From the NCBI GenBank assembly GCA_964634885.1, contig CAZWLN010000002.1, positions 124,001-188,000 on the forward strand: a DNA stretch of 64,000 nt, given 5' to 3'. This document shows positions 17,167 through 24,888 of the stretch, piece by piece. The DNA comes from DAINRZ01 sp964634885. Lineage in GTDB: Bacteria; Bacteroidota; Ignavibacteria; Kapaibacteriales; UBA2268. Within the stretch, counting starts at the first letter, position 1. Each line of letters begins with the position of its first letter. The notes under the pieces were generated by a model. It saw only the letters and a program-made list of their open reading frames with translations. It was not told the origin of the DNA and did no database searches. The position numbers were made by a program, and so were the translations under genes.

Positions 17167-18402
17167 TTACCTTGAAACGAGCTTGTAAAGCTTGTCCGAT
17201 TTGCGTACTGTTTCGGCGGAGTAAAAAGAGATGCGGTCTCCGGCCGAGGCCGTGGCTACATCCATTTCCTCCAGCCTGATCACTGGCATTGCCATTTCAA
17301 GCGCTCCGGTTGTCGGGCCGATGATGACGACTTCGTCGCCGCTGCTGAGGGTGTCGTTTTCGACCTGTAGTTCGGCGGCATTTACTTTGGCGTAGTAGTT
17401 CATCACTTTGCCGATATAGACTTTCTTCTTGGTGGCGGAAGAACCGTACCTGTCGTTCAGTTCGATCATCTCTTTACCTAAGTAATAGCCGTCCCAGAAT
17501 CCGCGGTTGTAAACGGTAGCCAGCTTCTCCGTCAGCGACGCAGTCAGTTCTTCGTTGTAGGTACCGTCGAGACAGGCTTCGACTGCCTGTCGGTAACAGG
17601 CTGTTACGATTTTCACATACTCCGGGCTTCTTCCCCTGCCTTCGATTTTGAGGACTGTTGCACCGGCGCCGATAATTTTGTCGATGAAGCCGATTGTGCA
17701 CATGTCTTTGGGAGACATGATATACTGGTTGTCGAATTCCAGTTCCCTGCCTGTTTCATTGTCGGTTGCAGTGTAAGACCTGCGGCATATCTGCAGGCAC
17801 TGGCCCCTGTTGGCAGAAAAGCCTTTTTCGTGGAGGCTCATGTAGCATTTGCCGGAGATGGCCATGCACATGGCGCCGTGAACGAATATCTCAATCCTTA
17901 CTTTCTTTCCGTCAGGCCCGGTAATGTTCTGCCTGTCGATAGCGGCAGTAATCAGTGCGATCTGTTCAAGGCTGAGCTCACGTGCCAGGACGATGACGGT
18001 GGCGTAACGGGCAAAGAATTGTACGGCTGCGATGTTGCTGACGTTACATTGGGTAGAAATATGAAGCTCCATTCCAACCTGGCGGCAGTATTCCATGACG
18101 GCCAGGTCAGAGGCGATGACGGCGGTAATGCCTGCCTGTTTCGCTGCGTCCACGGTATCCCTCATGATGGCCATGTCGTCGTCGAAGATGACGGTGTTGA
18201 GTGTGAGATAGGTACTGACGCCCTTCTCCCGGCAAATGCCCGCAATGGTTTTGAGGTCGTCGGTAGTAAAATTGTACGAAGACTTAGACCTCATGTTCAG
18301 GCTGCCCACGCCGAAGTAAACGGAGCCTGCTCCTGCCTGCAGCGCTGCAGCCAGGGCCTCGTATGAACCGACCGGCGACATTATTTCAATATTATTCAAC
18401 AT
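17167..18402 (-). CDS. peptidase U32 family protein
   Basis: 411-residue U32 family protein. The family signature is EIFVHGAMCMAISGKCYMS (about residues 168-186), followed by RGQCLQICRRSY, with the conserved Cys residues that in relatives such as TrhP and RlhA support tRNA or rRNA hydroxylation together with Fe-S or other factors. The start ATG 18402 (MLNNIEIMSPVGSYEAL) matches the family N-terminus; the frame is open further upstream without conserved sequence. It is downstream of the usher gene on the same strand, 145 bp after its stop. Whether it modifies RNA or acts as a protease here is not shown. Confidence 0.9.
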   Translation of the reverse strand: MLNNIEIMSPVGSYEALAAALQAGAGSVYFGVGSLNMRSKSSYNFTTDDLKTIAGICREKGVSTYLTLNTVIFDDDMAIMRDTVDAAKQAGITAVIASDLAVMEYCRQVGMELHISTQCNVSNIAAVQFFARYATVIVLARELSLEQIALITAAIDRQNITGPDGKKVRIEIFVHGAMCMAISGKCYMSLHEKGFSANRGQCLQICRRSYTATDNETGRELEFDNQYIMSPKDMCTIGFIDKIIGAGATVLKIEGRGRSPEYVKIVTACYRQAVEACLDGTYNEELTASLTEKLATVYNRGFWDGYYLGKEMIELNDRYGSSATKKKVYIGKVMNYYAKVNAAELQVENDTLSSGDEVVIIGPTTGALEMAMPVIRLEEMDVATASAGDRISFYSAETVRKSDKLYKLVSR

Positions 18403-18547
18403 TTTCAAATATATATATATTCTAAATAATACAAAATTAGCGAATTCGGAGGGAATTAACGACAATGAGTTGGTTAACAGCGCAGAGACTGTCGGCAGCG
18501 GCGGTTTCAGAGGGCGCCTGTGCCGGCGGTGAAAAGGTGTTGCCAGG

Positions 18548-21500
18548 TCATTTGGATATGCTGATCTCTACTTTGCCGTTGAGGATGGAGTCGTCGGAGA
18601 GCAGGGCGGATTTATCGATGAAGGAGACATTGCCGTAGGTGAGTATCCTGTCGCGGTCGATGCCGCCGTCGGTAAGGTATTTGCAGACATTGTCGGCGCG
18701 TTTTCTTGGAATGGATTTGTCGGTACCGGCAGTGTCGAAGGAGTAGGAATTGCCGGCGATGATGATCCTGGTATCGGGGTTGTCGCGGAGGTAAGCAACG
18801 AGCTTGTCGAGTAAGGAGATCATCTGTTTGTCCACAGCCGTAACTTGCGGGTTGGAATAGTGGAGGTAAACCGGGAAGCTCAAAGCGGCCTTAGCCGGAG
18901 AGTTTTGCTGCTGTTTGGAAACGGCAACAGAAGGGGGGTTGTCTGAGGAAGAGGAGAGGGAGATGTCTTTTACATCAGTGGCCTTTTCAAAGGACTTTTC
19001 ATTGACAGGTTTGGTGGGCTCGCTTAAAAGCTCAAAAAGGAGGCCGCTGCCCTCTTCTTCATTGCCGGAAGGCCCGATTGATATGATGTTGTCGGCGGGG
19101 TCTGAAATACATTTTAATAATTTCAACTGGATGGAATCGACGTAAACCGAATAGTCTCCGGGCATAATACCCATCTGGTAGAATGAGCCGTCGGAAAAGA
19201 CCTTGATAGTATTAATTTCACCGCTAGCAAGATTCTTCAAATGGATTTTCAGTCCGCTTTGCCCTTTTTCGGTGCTGTCTTTCTTAATGACAACCTGTCC
19301 GTCAACAGAGCCGGTCATGTAACATGGAATGTCAATCAATTCTCTTGAACTTGGAAGGGCTTCGACGGAGAATTCTTCGAATTTAGGTTTAATTAAAGGA
19401 TTTTTGATTGTAGCGTAATTGACTCTGGCACGATAGTGTTTATACGGTTCCAGGCTTCTCAGGACAGTGTAATCTGAGTTAGGGTTCTGGTACGACATCA
19501 AGCCGTTTGCTTCGACTCCAACGCCTTTGATTATTTCTTCATCATCATCGAACATGCCGTTCATGTTGTTGTCAACGAAAAACCTGATGGAAATGTCGGA
19601 ACTATTGGACTCATTATACATAGGCCTGTTGAATTCGATTCTTGATTCTGCTGAGTTATATGAAATATTCCCGTTAACATTCTGGTAGAGGCTGTAACCA
19701 TCGTCAGAAAACTGCACGCTGCTGTTGGACTGTATAAAGCCGAAATTAAAGTAGAGGCCGCAGTTCACGGAAGATTCCCCGTTCATGAGGTTTTTTTGCC
19801 AGTTTACATTGAAACTTGCCAGATCGTTTATGGATTGATGAATAGAGAGGTTGACATTAACCAATTCGTTAGCATTAATATCATAGTACAATCCTCCGTT
19901 GAAGCCTGTGTACCCAAGGAATGAGAGCCAGGCGGGCTTTTTGTTGAAGCCGTAGTTGAAAGAAGAATTTATTGATTGCTTTAATTGTGAATCAGATGTT
20001 TTATTTTCTGAGTAAGAATAATTATAACTTGTTGAAACATTTATATCAAACAGTTGGAATCCTAAATTTGCATATAGATTATTAATTGTTTTATAATCCT
20101 GAACATACCTGAAACCTCGGAATGAAATATTAACAGGTAAAAATGTCATCCTGGGTACAAATATTCTTAAGTCAGCCCTGTAATTATCAAAACTAAAGTA
20201 TTTATTTGTTCCATCAATTTGATTTAAAAATGAAAATTCATACCTTCCAAAATTATCTGTTTGAAAATTAATTGTCCCGGAATAAAAATTTTCCGGAGAG
20301 ATGATGAGATTCAGAAGATAATCGCCAAATAGTCTAAGTGCAGAATGATTTTGAAATGATAATTTATTGTTGTCAAAATTATTATAAAGATAAACAGTAT
20401 TTGTAAACCATGTCGTTATTCCTGTAGTAATGTTAGTACTAAGAATCAGGTCATTATTATTAATATCTAAACCACCTGATAAATTATATCTGATAGTACC
20501 GGGTTTAATAAAATCAGATGAAACATTAATTTCTTTATCTATAGTTTTCGTTTCACCGTATGGGCCATAATAATTCAGTTTAAGTCTTGTTGTACCGTAC
20601 TGAATCGGGGCATTCAAAGAAATATTGCCATTTTTATCGGAGTAAGTTTGTGAATATAACTGGTTGTTAATATACAACTCACCCTGCCAATTTGTACCCA
20701 CATATTCATTATATACGATATCTGTGAAATAGGAGCGTTGTCTGTTTGGCTCATTGGAAATTCTAATGCCGTATATCGCATTTGAGGAATTGGTTTTCGA
20801 TGAGATATTGGCTCCTCCTTTTGAATTTGTATAAATATTTCCGATTTTGATTTGCGACAGGAAATCATTCTCTTTAAATATTTTCTTCCACGAAAAATAA
20901 TATTGGTTAAATAATTGATTTTGAGATGCATAATAATTGCCGATGGTATTTACAAACAAGTCGCCACCCATTAATACAGCGTTCAAAGTCAGGTCGAAAT
21001 TGTAACTGTTATAGCTTGTTTGTTTATTCATCCCTAATCGATAGTGCAAATTATTGAAATCTATAAGTGAAAATTTTTGTTTGTTCAGAAGAGGGCCTGA
21101 TGACTTCTCTTCTTGACTGTTCTTCATATTTTTCAATTTCTTTTGGTTTCTTTCAAATGCGCTCAGCACCGGGAGAATAATGTCGCTTTTAAGAATGATT
21201 TTTAATTCCGTTTTTTTTATTTCGATATTGAAATCAAATAATTTGTTAAAAACAGGCGACTTTACAAAGACTTCAAGATTGTTGGCAATAAAGTCTCCGG
21301 TATCTAATGGATATTGGACATCACCACGCTTGATGAAGCCCCCTTGAAGATTTACCTCGAATGTCGAATCGGTGTTGAGAAAATATCCTCTTGTGGTTTG
21401 CGATATTCCATATTCGCTGAATATTTTCAGGTCATTCAGTATAGTGTTTAGAGGGATATATATATTCTTCCTGTATTCAAAGCAAATAATGTTATCATTC

Positions 21501-21646
21501 AGCTTGTCATAATTAAATTCATACAACCATTCCTGGGCTTCTGCCGGGAGTTCATCATTATTTCTAACAGAATATAAAGGGGATGATACTATGAAAAGTA
21601 AGATTAATACAAGTTTTCTATATGACAGTTTTACCACCATTATCAT
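18548..21646 (-). CDS. chaperone-usher outer membrane usher-like protein with OmpA domain
   Basis: 1032 residues. Order: signal peptide (about 1-28); an N-terminal domain with repeated beta strands (about 35-170; IPLNTILNDLKIF, then LPVLSAFERNQKK, the pattern of non-classical FimD/PapC-type ushers); a beta-rich barrel-like region (about 190-680) carrying a plug-like insert YVGTNWQGELYINNQLYSQT and NYYGPYGET; an SdrB-like segment FVDNNMNGMFDDDEEII; a carboxypeptidase-regulatory-like domain (about 790-865); a Ser-rich linker; and an OmpA-like C-terminus (about 923-1032; RIIIAGNSYSFDTAG, RKRADNVCKYL). Start overlaps the chaperone stop as TAATG. Usher identity is by pattern; the OmpA fusion is unusual. 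Confidence 0.75.
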   Translation of the reverse strand: MIMVVKLSYRKLVLILLFIVSSPLYSVRNNDELPAEAQEWLYEFNYDKLNDNIICFEYRKNIYIPLNTILNDLKIFSEYGISQTTRGYFLNTDSTFEVNLQGGFIKRGDVQYPLDTGDFIANNLEVFVKSPVFNKLFDFNIEIKKTELKIILKSDIILPVLSAFERNQKKLKNMKNSQEEKSSGPLLNKQKFSLIDFNNLHYRLGMNKQTSYNSYNFDLTLNAVLMGGDLFVNTIGNYYASQNQLFNQYYFSWKKIFKENDFLSQIKIGNIYTNSKGGANISSKTNSSNAIYGIRISNEPNRQRSYFTDIVYNEYVGTNWQGELYINNQLYSQTYSDKNGNISLNAPIQYGTTRLKLNYYGPYGETKTIDKEINVSSDFIKPGTIRYNLSGGLDINNNDLILSTNITTGITTWFTNTVYLYNNFDNNKLSFQNHSALRLFGDYLLNLIISPENFYSGTINFQTDNFGRYEFSFLNQIDGTNKYFSFDNYRADLRIFVPRMTFLPVNISFRGFRYVQDYKTINNLYANLGFQLFDINVSTSYNYSYSENKTSDSQLKQSINSSFNYGFNKKPAWLSFLGYTGFNGGLYYDINANELVNVNLSIHQSINDLASFNVNWQKNLMNGESSVNCGLYFNFGFIQSNSSVQFSDDGYSLYQNVNGNISYNSAESRIEFNRPMYNESNSSDISIRFFVDNNMNGMFDDDEEIIKGVGVEANGLMSYQNPNSDYTVLRSLEPYKHYRARVNYATIKNPLIKPKFEEFSVEALPSSRELIDIPCYMTGSVDGQVVIKKDSTEKGQSGLKIHLKNLASGEINTIKVFSDGSFYQMGIMPGDYSVYVDSIQLKLLKCISDPADNIISIGPSGNEEEGSGLLFELLSEPTKPVNEKSFEKATDVKDISLSSSSDNPPSVAVSKQQQNSPAKAALSFPVYLHYSNPQVTAVDKQMISLLDKLVAYLRDNPDTRIIIAGNSYSFDTAGTDKSIPRKRADNVCKYLTDGGIDRDRILTYGNVSFIDKSALLSDDSILNGKVEISISK

Positions 21647-22467
21647 TAGGGAATCGTAAAAGCAAAAGACTTGGTTAGAGGTTGAAACGGGATTCTGTTC
21701 TGCTCAGATATATCCTCCCTTTCATTGGTTACAGTAACCTCAGCCCTGTATTTCCCCGGTTTCAGAAGGTTCTTCTCAATCCTGAATCTAAAGGGTATTT
21801 CATAGTAAACAGCTGTCTTTTTTTGTTCGTTAACAACAAGTTTTCCGTCTTCGTCGTACAGAGCCAATAACATACTACCCAGAAACGGTGAATTCCCGGT
21901 TCTTTCGCAAAATAACCTGATAATATAATTTATACTGTCCGAATCAACAATAAGGCCGTCAAGATCCACACCTGTATTAACATCACCTTTTTGGTAGTAT
22001 ATGATATTGACAGTTTCAACAATAATACTAATTGTTGCCGTTATCTTATCAGATGCGGTACTGTCTATTTGCTTTTCCTCATCTTTGGCAGTAGCAGCTA
22101 CCCGGGTCCAGTATGTACCGTCGGGAAGGTCATCCATTCCCCTTATCAGAAATCTGACTACCTGTTCACTCTTAGGCGGAAGCAGAAACTTTTTTGGAAA
22201 GGATTTTATATAAGGCGCTAAGGAATTGGTCTTTGAGGATACTGAATCGTCATAGCATACATAAGGCTTGCCTGTGGAATCATATTTTGAATACCCGAAT
22301 TTAAAATTTATTTCAATTTCCTTATTGACATCCCCTGTATTCTTAATGTTCATTGTACAGGTTTTACTGAGGGCATCGACGAATACGACAGGCGGTTCAA
22401 AAGCAATCTGTGAATAAACAGGGATTGAGAAAACAATCATTATTACAATTACTAATATATGCTTCAT
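21646..22467 (-). CDS. PapD-like periplasmic pilus chaperone
   Basis: 273 residues with a signal peptide (MKHILVIVIMIVFSIPVYSQ). The mature N-terminus AFEPPVVFVDALSKTCTMNIKNTG is the first Ig-like strand pair expected of PapD/FimC chaperones. A motif of the form LAPYIKSFPKKFLLPPKSEQVVRFLIRG matches the G1-strand and following region used for donor-strand complementation, and a second beta domain completes the protein (about 160-273). It lies directly upstream of the usher gene (TAATG overlap) and downstream of the two subunit-like genes. The family is assigned by pattern. Confidence 0.75.
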   Translation of the reverse strand: MKHILVIVIMIVFSIPVYSQIAFEPPVVFVDALSKTCTMNIKNTGDVNKEIEINFKFGYSKYDSTGKPYVCYDDSVSSKTNSLAPYIKSFPKKFLLPPKSEQVVRFLIRGMDDLPDGTYWTRVAATAKDEEKQIDSTASDKITATISIIVETVNIIYYQKGDVNTGVDLDGLIVDSDSINYIIRLFCERTGNSPFLGSMLLALYDEDGKLVVNEQKKTAVYYEIPFRFRIEKNLLKPGKYRAEVTVTNEREDISEQNRIPFQPLTKSFAFTIP

Positions 22468-22538
22468 ATAATTGCTCCAAATTGAAATTAAGCTGAGATA
22501 AGTTACCTTATCTCAGCTTATATAAATAAAGTTAAATA

Positions 22539-23126
22539 TTAAAGGCCATCAAAGTATTCTAATGTGAATTTGACATAAAATGATCTTGGCCCTACTGGTG
22601 CACCTGCATCGGCACTCCATTCATAAATTGCAGCCTGGCCTACAAGGGTGCCGTCGTTGTATGTACCGGGGATATAATTAACATCAAATTTTCTAACTCT
22701 CCACCATCCGTCAGCGCCGCCAATAACCGGATCGCCAAGAGTTCCACCACTGGGAAACCACTCAGTAGCGGATTGTCCGAATCTCCAGGCCCAAAGTACA
22801 TCAGTGCCGTTATCTTCAAGTTTAACATCAGTACAATTTACTTCGATAGTATAAGTTGCCTGGGCTGATAAAGAAAAACCACATTTGTAAACAATATTGG
22901 CTGGGTCCCAGTGCATTGTCTGTCCGGCATGTATGTCAGGTAACGTTATTCCATTTACTTCCGGGTATAAAACTATAGGATTTGCAACAACATTACCTGT
23001 TGCATTTACCTGGCCTTCTTCAGGATTTGTACTGGATCCCCTTAAATCTCCGGTATTATAATCACCGGCAAAAGCAAAGCATGAAGCTACAGCTAAAACG
23101 AGTAAAAATGCAAAAATTTTCTTCAT
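22539..23126 (-). CDS. chaperone-usher subunit-like secreted protein 2
   Basis: 195 residues. Signal peptide MKKIFAFLLVLAVASCFAFA, then a mature start GDYNTGDLRGSSTNPEEGQVNATGNVV that mirrors the neighbouring protein at 23161. A DUF4402-like pilin pattern is suggested by VNATGNVVANPIVLYPEVNG and a following beta-rich body. Start ATG 23126 is chosen because the signal peptide begins there. It lies 71 bp upstream of the chaperone start and 34 bp downstream of its paralogue. It is expected to be the polymerising or tip subunit; which one cannot be told. Confidence 0.7.
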   Translation of the reverse strand: MKKIFAFLLVLAVASCFAFAGDYNTGDLRGSSTNPEEGQVNATGNVVANPIVLYPEVNGITLPDIHAGQTMHWDPANIVYKCGFSLSAQATYTIEVNCTDVKLEDNGTDVLWAWRFGQSATEWFPSGGTLGDPVIGGADGWWRVRKFDVNYIPGTYNDGTLVGQAAIYEWSADAGAPVGPRSFYVKFTLEYFDGL

Positions 23127-23160
23127 GATAAACTCCAATAATTTTGTAAATATTTTATTT

Positions 23161-23724
23161 TTATGGACTAATTTCATAATAAGAACATTCAAGTTTGAAC
23201 TCGAATATCCTCTTCCCGACACGAGCTCCCGGAGCGGCAGTCATTGATTTGATTGTAAACATAATCATGAATCCGCCGTACCCGGAAATTACCCTGTCAT
23301 AGGCAAAATCGCCGGAAATGCCTGGCATAAGGATTTTGTTGAAAAAATTGTCACCGATATACCATTCCGGTACAATTGTCAGTCCGTCTTCTTCAGTTTC
23401 AATATCACCCCGGATTCTGACATTGTACGTTGGCTGTCCGGTGACAGTAAACGCTGCAGTGTTAAACTCGCTTAAAGGTGTGTAGTTCAATGTCTCGCCC
23501 GGATGAATATTACCCATGTCAACCTCTGGTACAAATCCTGTCGGAGGATAGATGTTTAATGGCGTAGCTATTACCTGGCCCGTAGCATTTACCTCTCCCC
23601 TTGCGGGATTCTCGTATGAACCGACAGTTGAAGCATTGGTATTATAATCCCCGGCTTGAACATTGAAACAGCACATCAGTAGGATAATTGAAACTGTTAA
23701 AGGAAACTTTAAGGGAAACTTCAT
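23161..23724 (-). CDS. chaperone-usher subunit-like secreted protein 1
   Basis: 187 residues with a signal peptide (MKFPLKFPLTVSIILLMCCF...NVQA) and a mature start GDYNTNASTVGSYENPARGEVNATGQVIATP, homologous in layout to the next gene. The VNATGQV segment followed by LNIYPPTGFVPEVDMGNIHPGETL suggests a DUF4402 or related pilin fold. An SD-like GAGAAGGA precedes ATG 23724. It is the first gene of the minus-strand pilus operon, so it is probably the most highly translated subunit. Confidence 0.7.
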   Translation of the reverse strand: MKFPLKFPLTVSIILLMCCFNVQAGDYNTNASTVGSYENPARGEVNATGQVIATPLNIYPPTGFVPEVDMGNIHPGETLNYTPLSEFNTAAFTVTGQPTYNVRIRGDIETEEDGLTIVPEWYIGDNFFNKILMPGISGDFAYDRVISGYGGFMIMFTIKSMTAAPGARVGKRIFEFKLECSYYEISP

Positions 23725-24879
23725 TCCTTCTCCCTTCTGTTCGAGATATTATCATATCTTTTACCTGCTGCTTTTAACCTGTCCTTAAGGCGATGGGCCT
23801 TCGGACGGGTTTTGTCGCTTCGCTTCTGCGGCCTGATGCCGGGCGTGAGTTGTTTCAGGGAAGCTTGCTGACGGCTGTTCAAAGTAAAGCGGCTCTGTCC
23901 GTGCCGTTTCCTTCCCGCTATTGTAAACCACCCTTCGATCCCCTCTGGCCGGAGGGGCCTGCTGCCTCCTGTCTCCCCCGGTCAGAGGAGATCGGCAACC
24001 GTTACCCGGTTTCGTTGCTGCTTCAGTTCAGCTCAAAAGCATGCAGATTCAAATATTACGAATCTCCATTTTAATTAGTGAAACATACAATCTATACAGA
24101 ATATTCTACGTTTCTTCTGTTCTCAGGATAAACACCGCTCCCCAGCAAGGTGTCAGCCTTCGAATGCCGGTACTGTGTCTGGGGAACCACTGTCCACGGC
24201 GCAAAGCTGTTGGAAAACTCCATATATTTTTTTTAGCTATTTCTGTCTTCTGTTGTCAAAGAACAAATGAACGGAAACCATTGGGGGGGAAAATACTTTT
24301 TCGCCGAAAAGGCAACCCCGCCTGATGTGCGGGGGGGACTATCCCTCAGTTTAGGCGGCTGACCTACGGCTATGAAATTATTTTCAATTGCGGAGTTACA
24401 AAAGACTTGGATAATTTTTCGTTTATGCTTATTTTTGCATTGTGTGTGTTTCTTTTGAAACTCCATTGACCGGTTGTGAAACGCTACTTTTACAGCCGGT
24501 TTTTTTATACCTCAAAATAGTTTTTAATCCCTGTTTCCTATTCCATGCCAAACATAACGTAATAAATTTTGATTTGCAATAGGTGAAAATACGGAAAACG
24601 AAAATATACTGATTTCTACGTACATGGTATCCGCAAATTGAGGTATATATAAGTGTATATAAATACAACAACTTACTTACTCCGTTGCCGTTGCGGTTCG
24701 CCTGCTCTGCCGTTGCAGGATTGACTCTTCGGAGCAGCCATTACAAATACAAAAAAAAATTCCACTAATGTTCTGATATTACAATTATGCTGTGTAAATT
24801 TGCAACGTAAATAATAACTTTACATAAAATAACGTCTAAAACGTTTTGAATTTTTTGATGATTTGTTAAACTTATATAT
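23725..24879. other. gene-free interval with structured GC-rich segment
   Basis: No open frame here looks like a real protein. The 23780-24360 part is GC-rich compared with its AT-rich surroundings and has strong potential hairpins. GATCCCCTCTGGCCGG (23937-23952) pairs with CCGGTCAGAGGAGATC (23978-23993) over 16 bp with one mismatch and one G/T. CCCCGC and GCGGGG pair at about 24316-24334. A terminator-like hairpin lies at 24469-24506. It sits upstream of both the pilus operon (minus) and thrS (plus), so it may be a leader or an independent RNA. I cannot match it to a known RNA class. Confidence 0.5.
24469..24506 (+). terminator. intrinsic terminator-like hairpin
   Basis: ACCGGTTGT (24469-24477) and ACAGCCGGT (24492-24500) form a 9-bp stem with one G/U pair, followed by seven T. 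It would end a plus-strand transcript coming from the structured region at 23.8-24.4 kb, since no plus-strand coding gene lies upstream of it. Confidence 0.65.
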
Positions 24880-24888
24880 TTGAAGAAA

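Noticed and set aside
23793..24325. Two overlapping plus-strand open frames as protein genes
   Set aside because: Residue composition is random, rich in Arg, Ser and Pro, with no start signals, and the region has RNA-like hairpins.
24875..24882. TATATTTG as the thrS promoter
   Set aside because: It ends 7 bp before the ATG, which leaves no room for a leader; no matching -33 box.
24480..24888. T-box leader of thrS
   Set aside because: No T-box consensus sequence or specifier loop found; the hairpin at 24469-24506 is a simple terminator.
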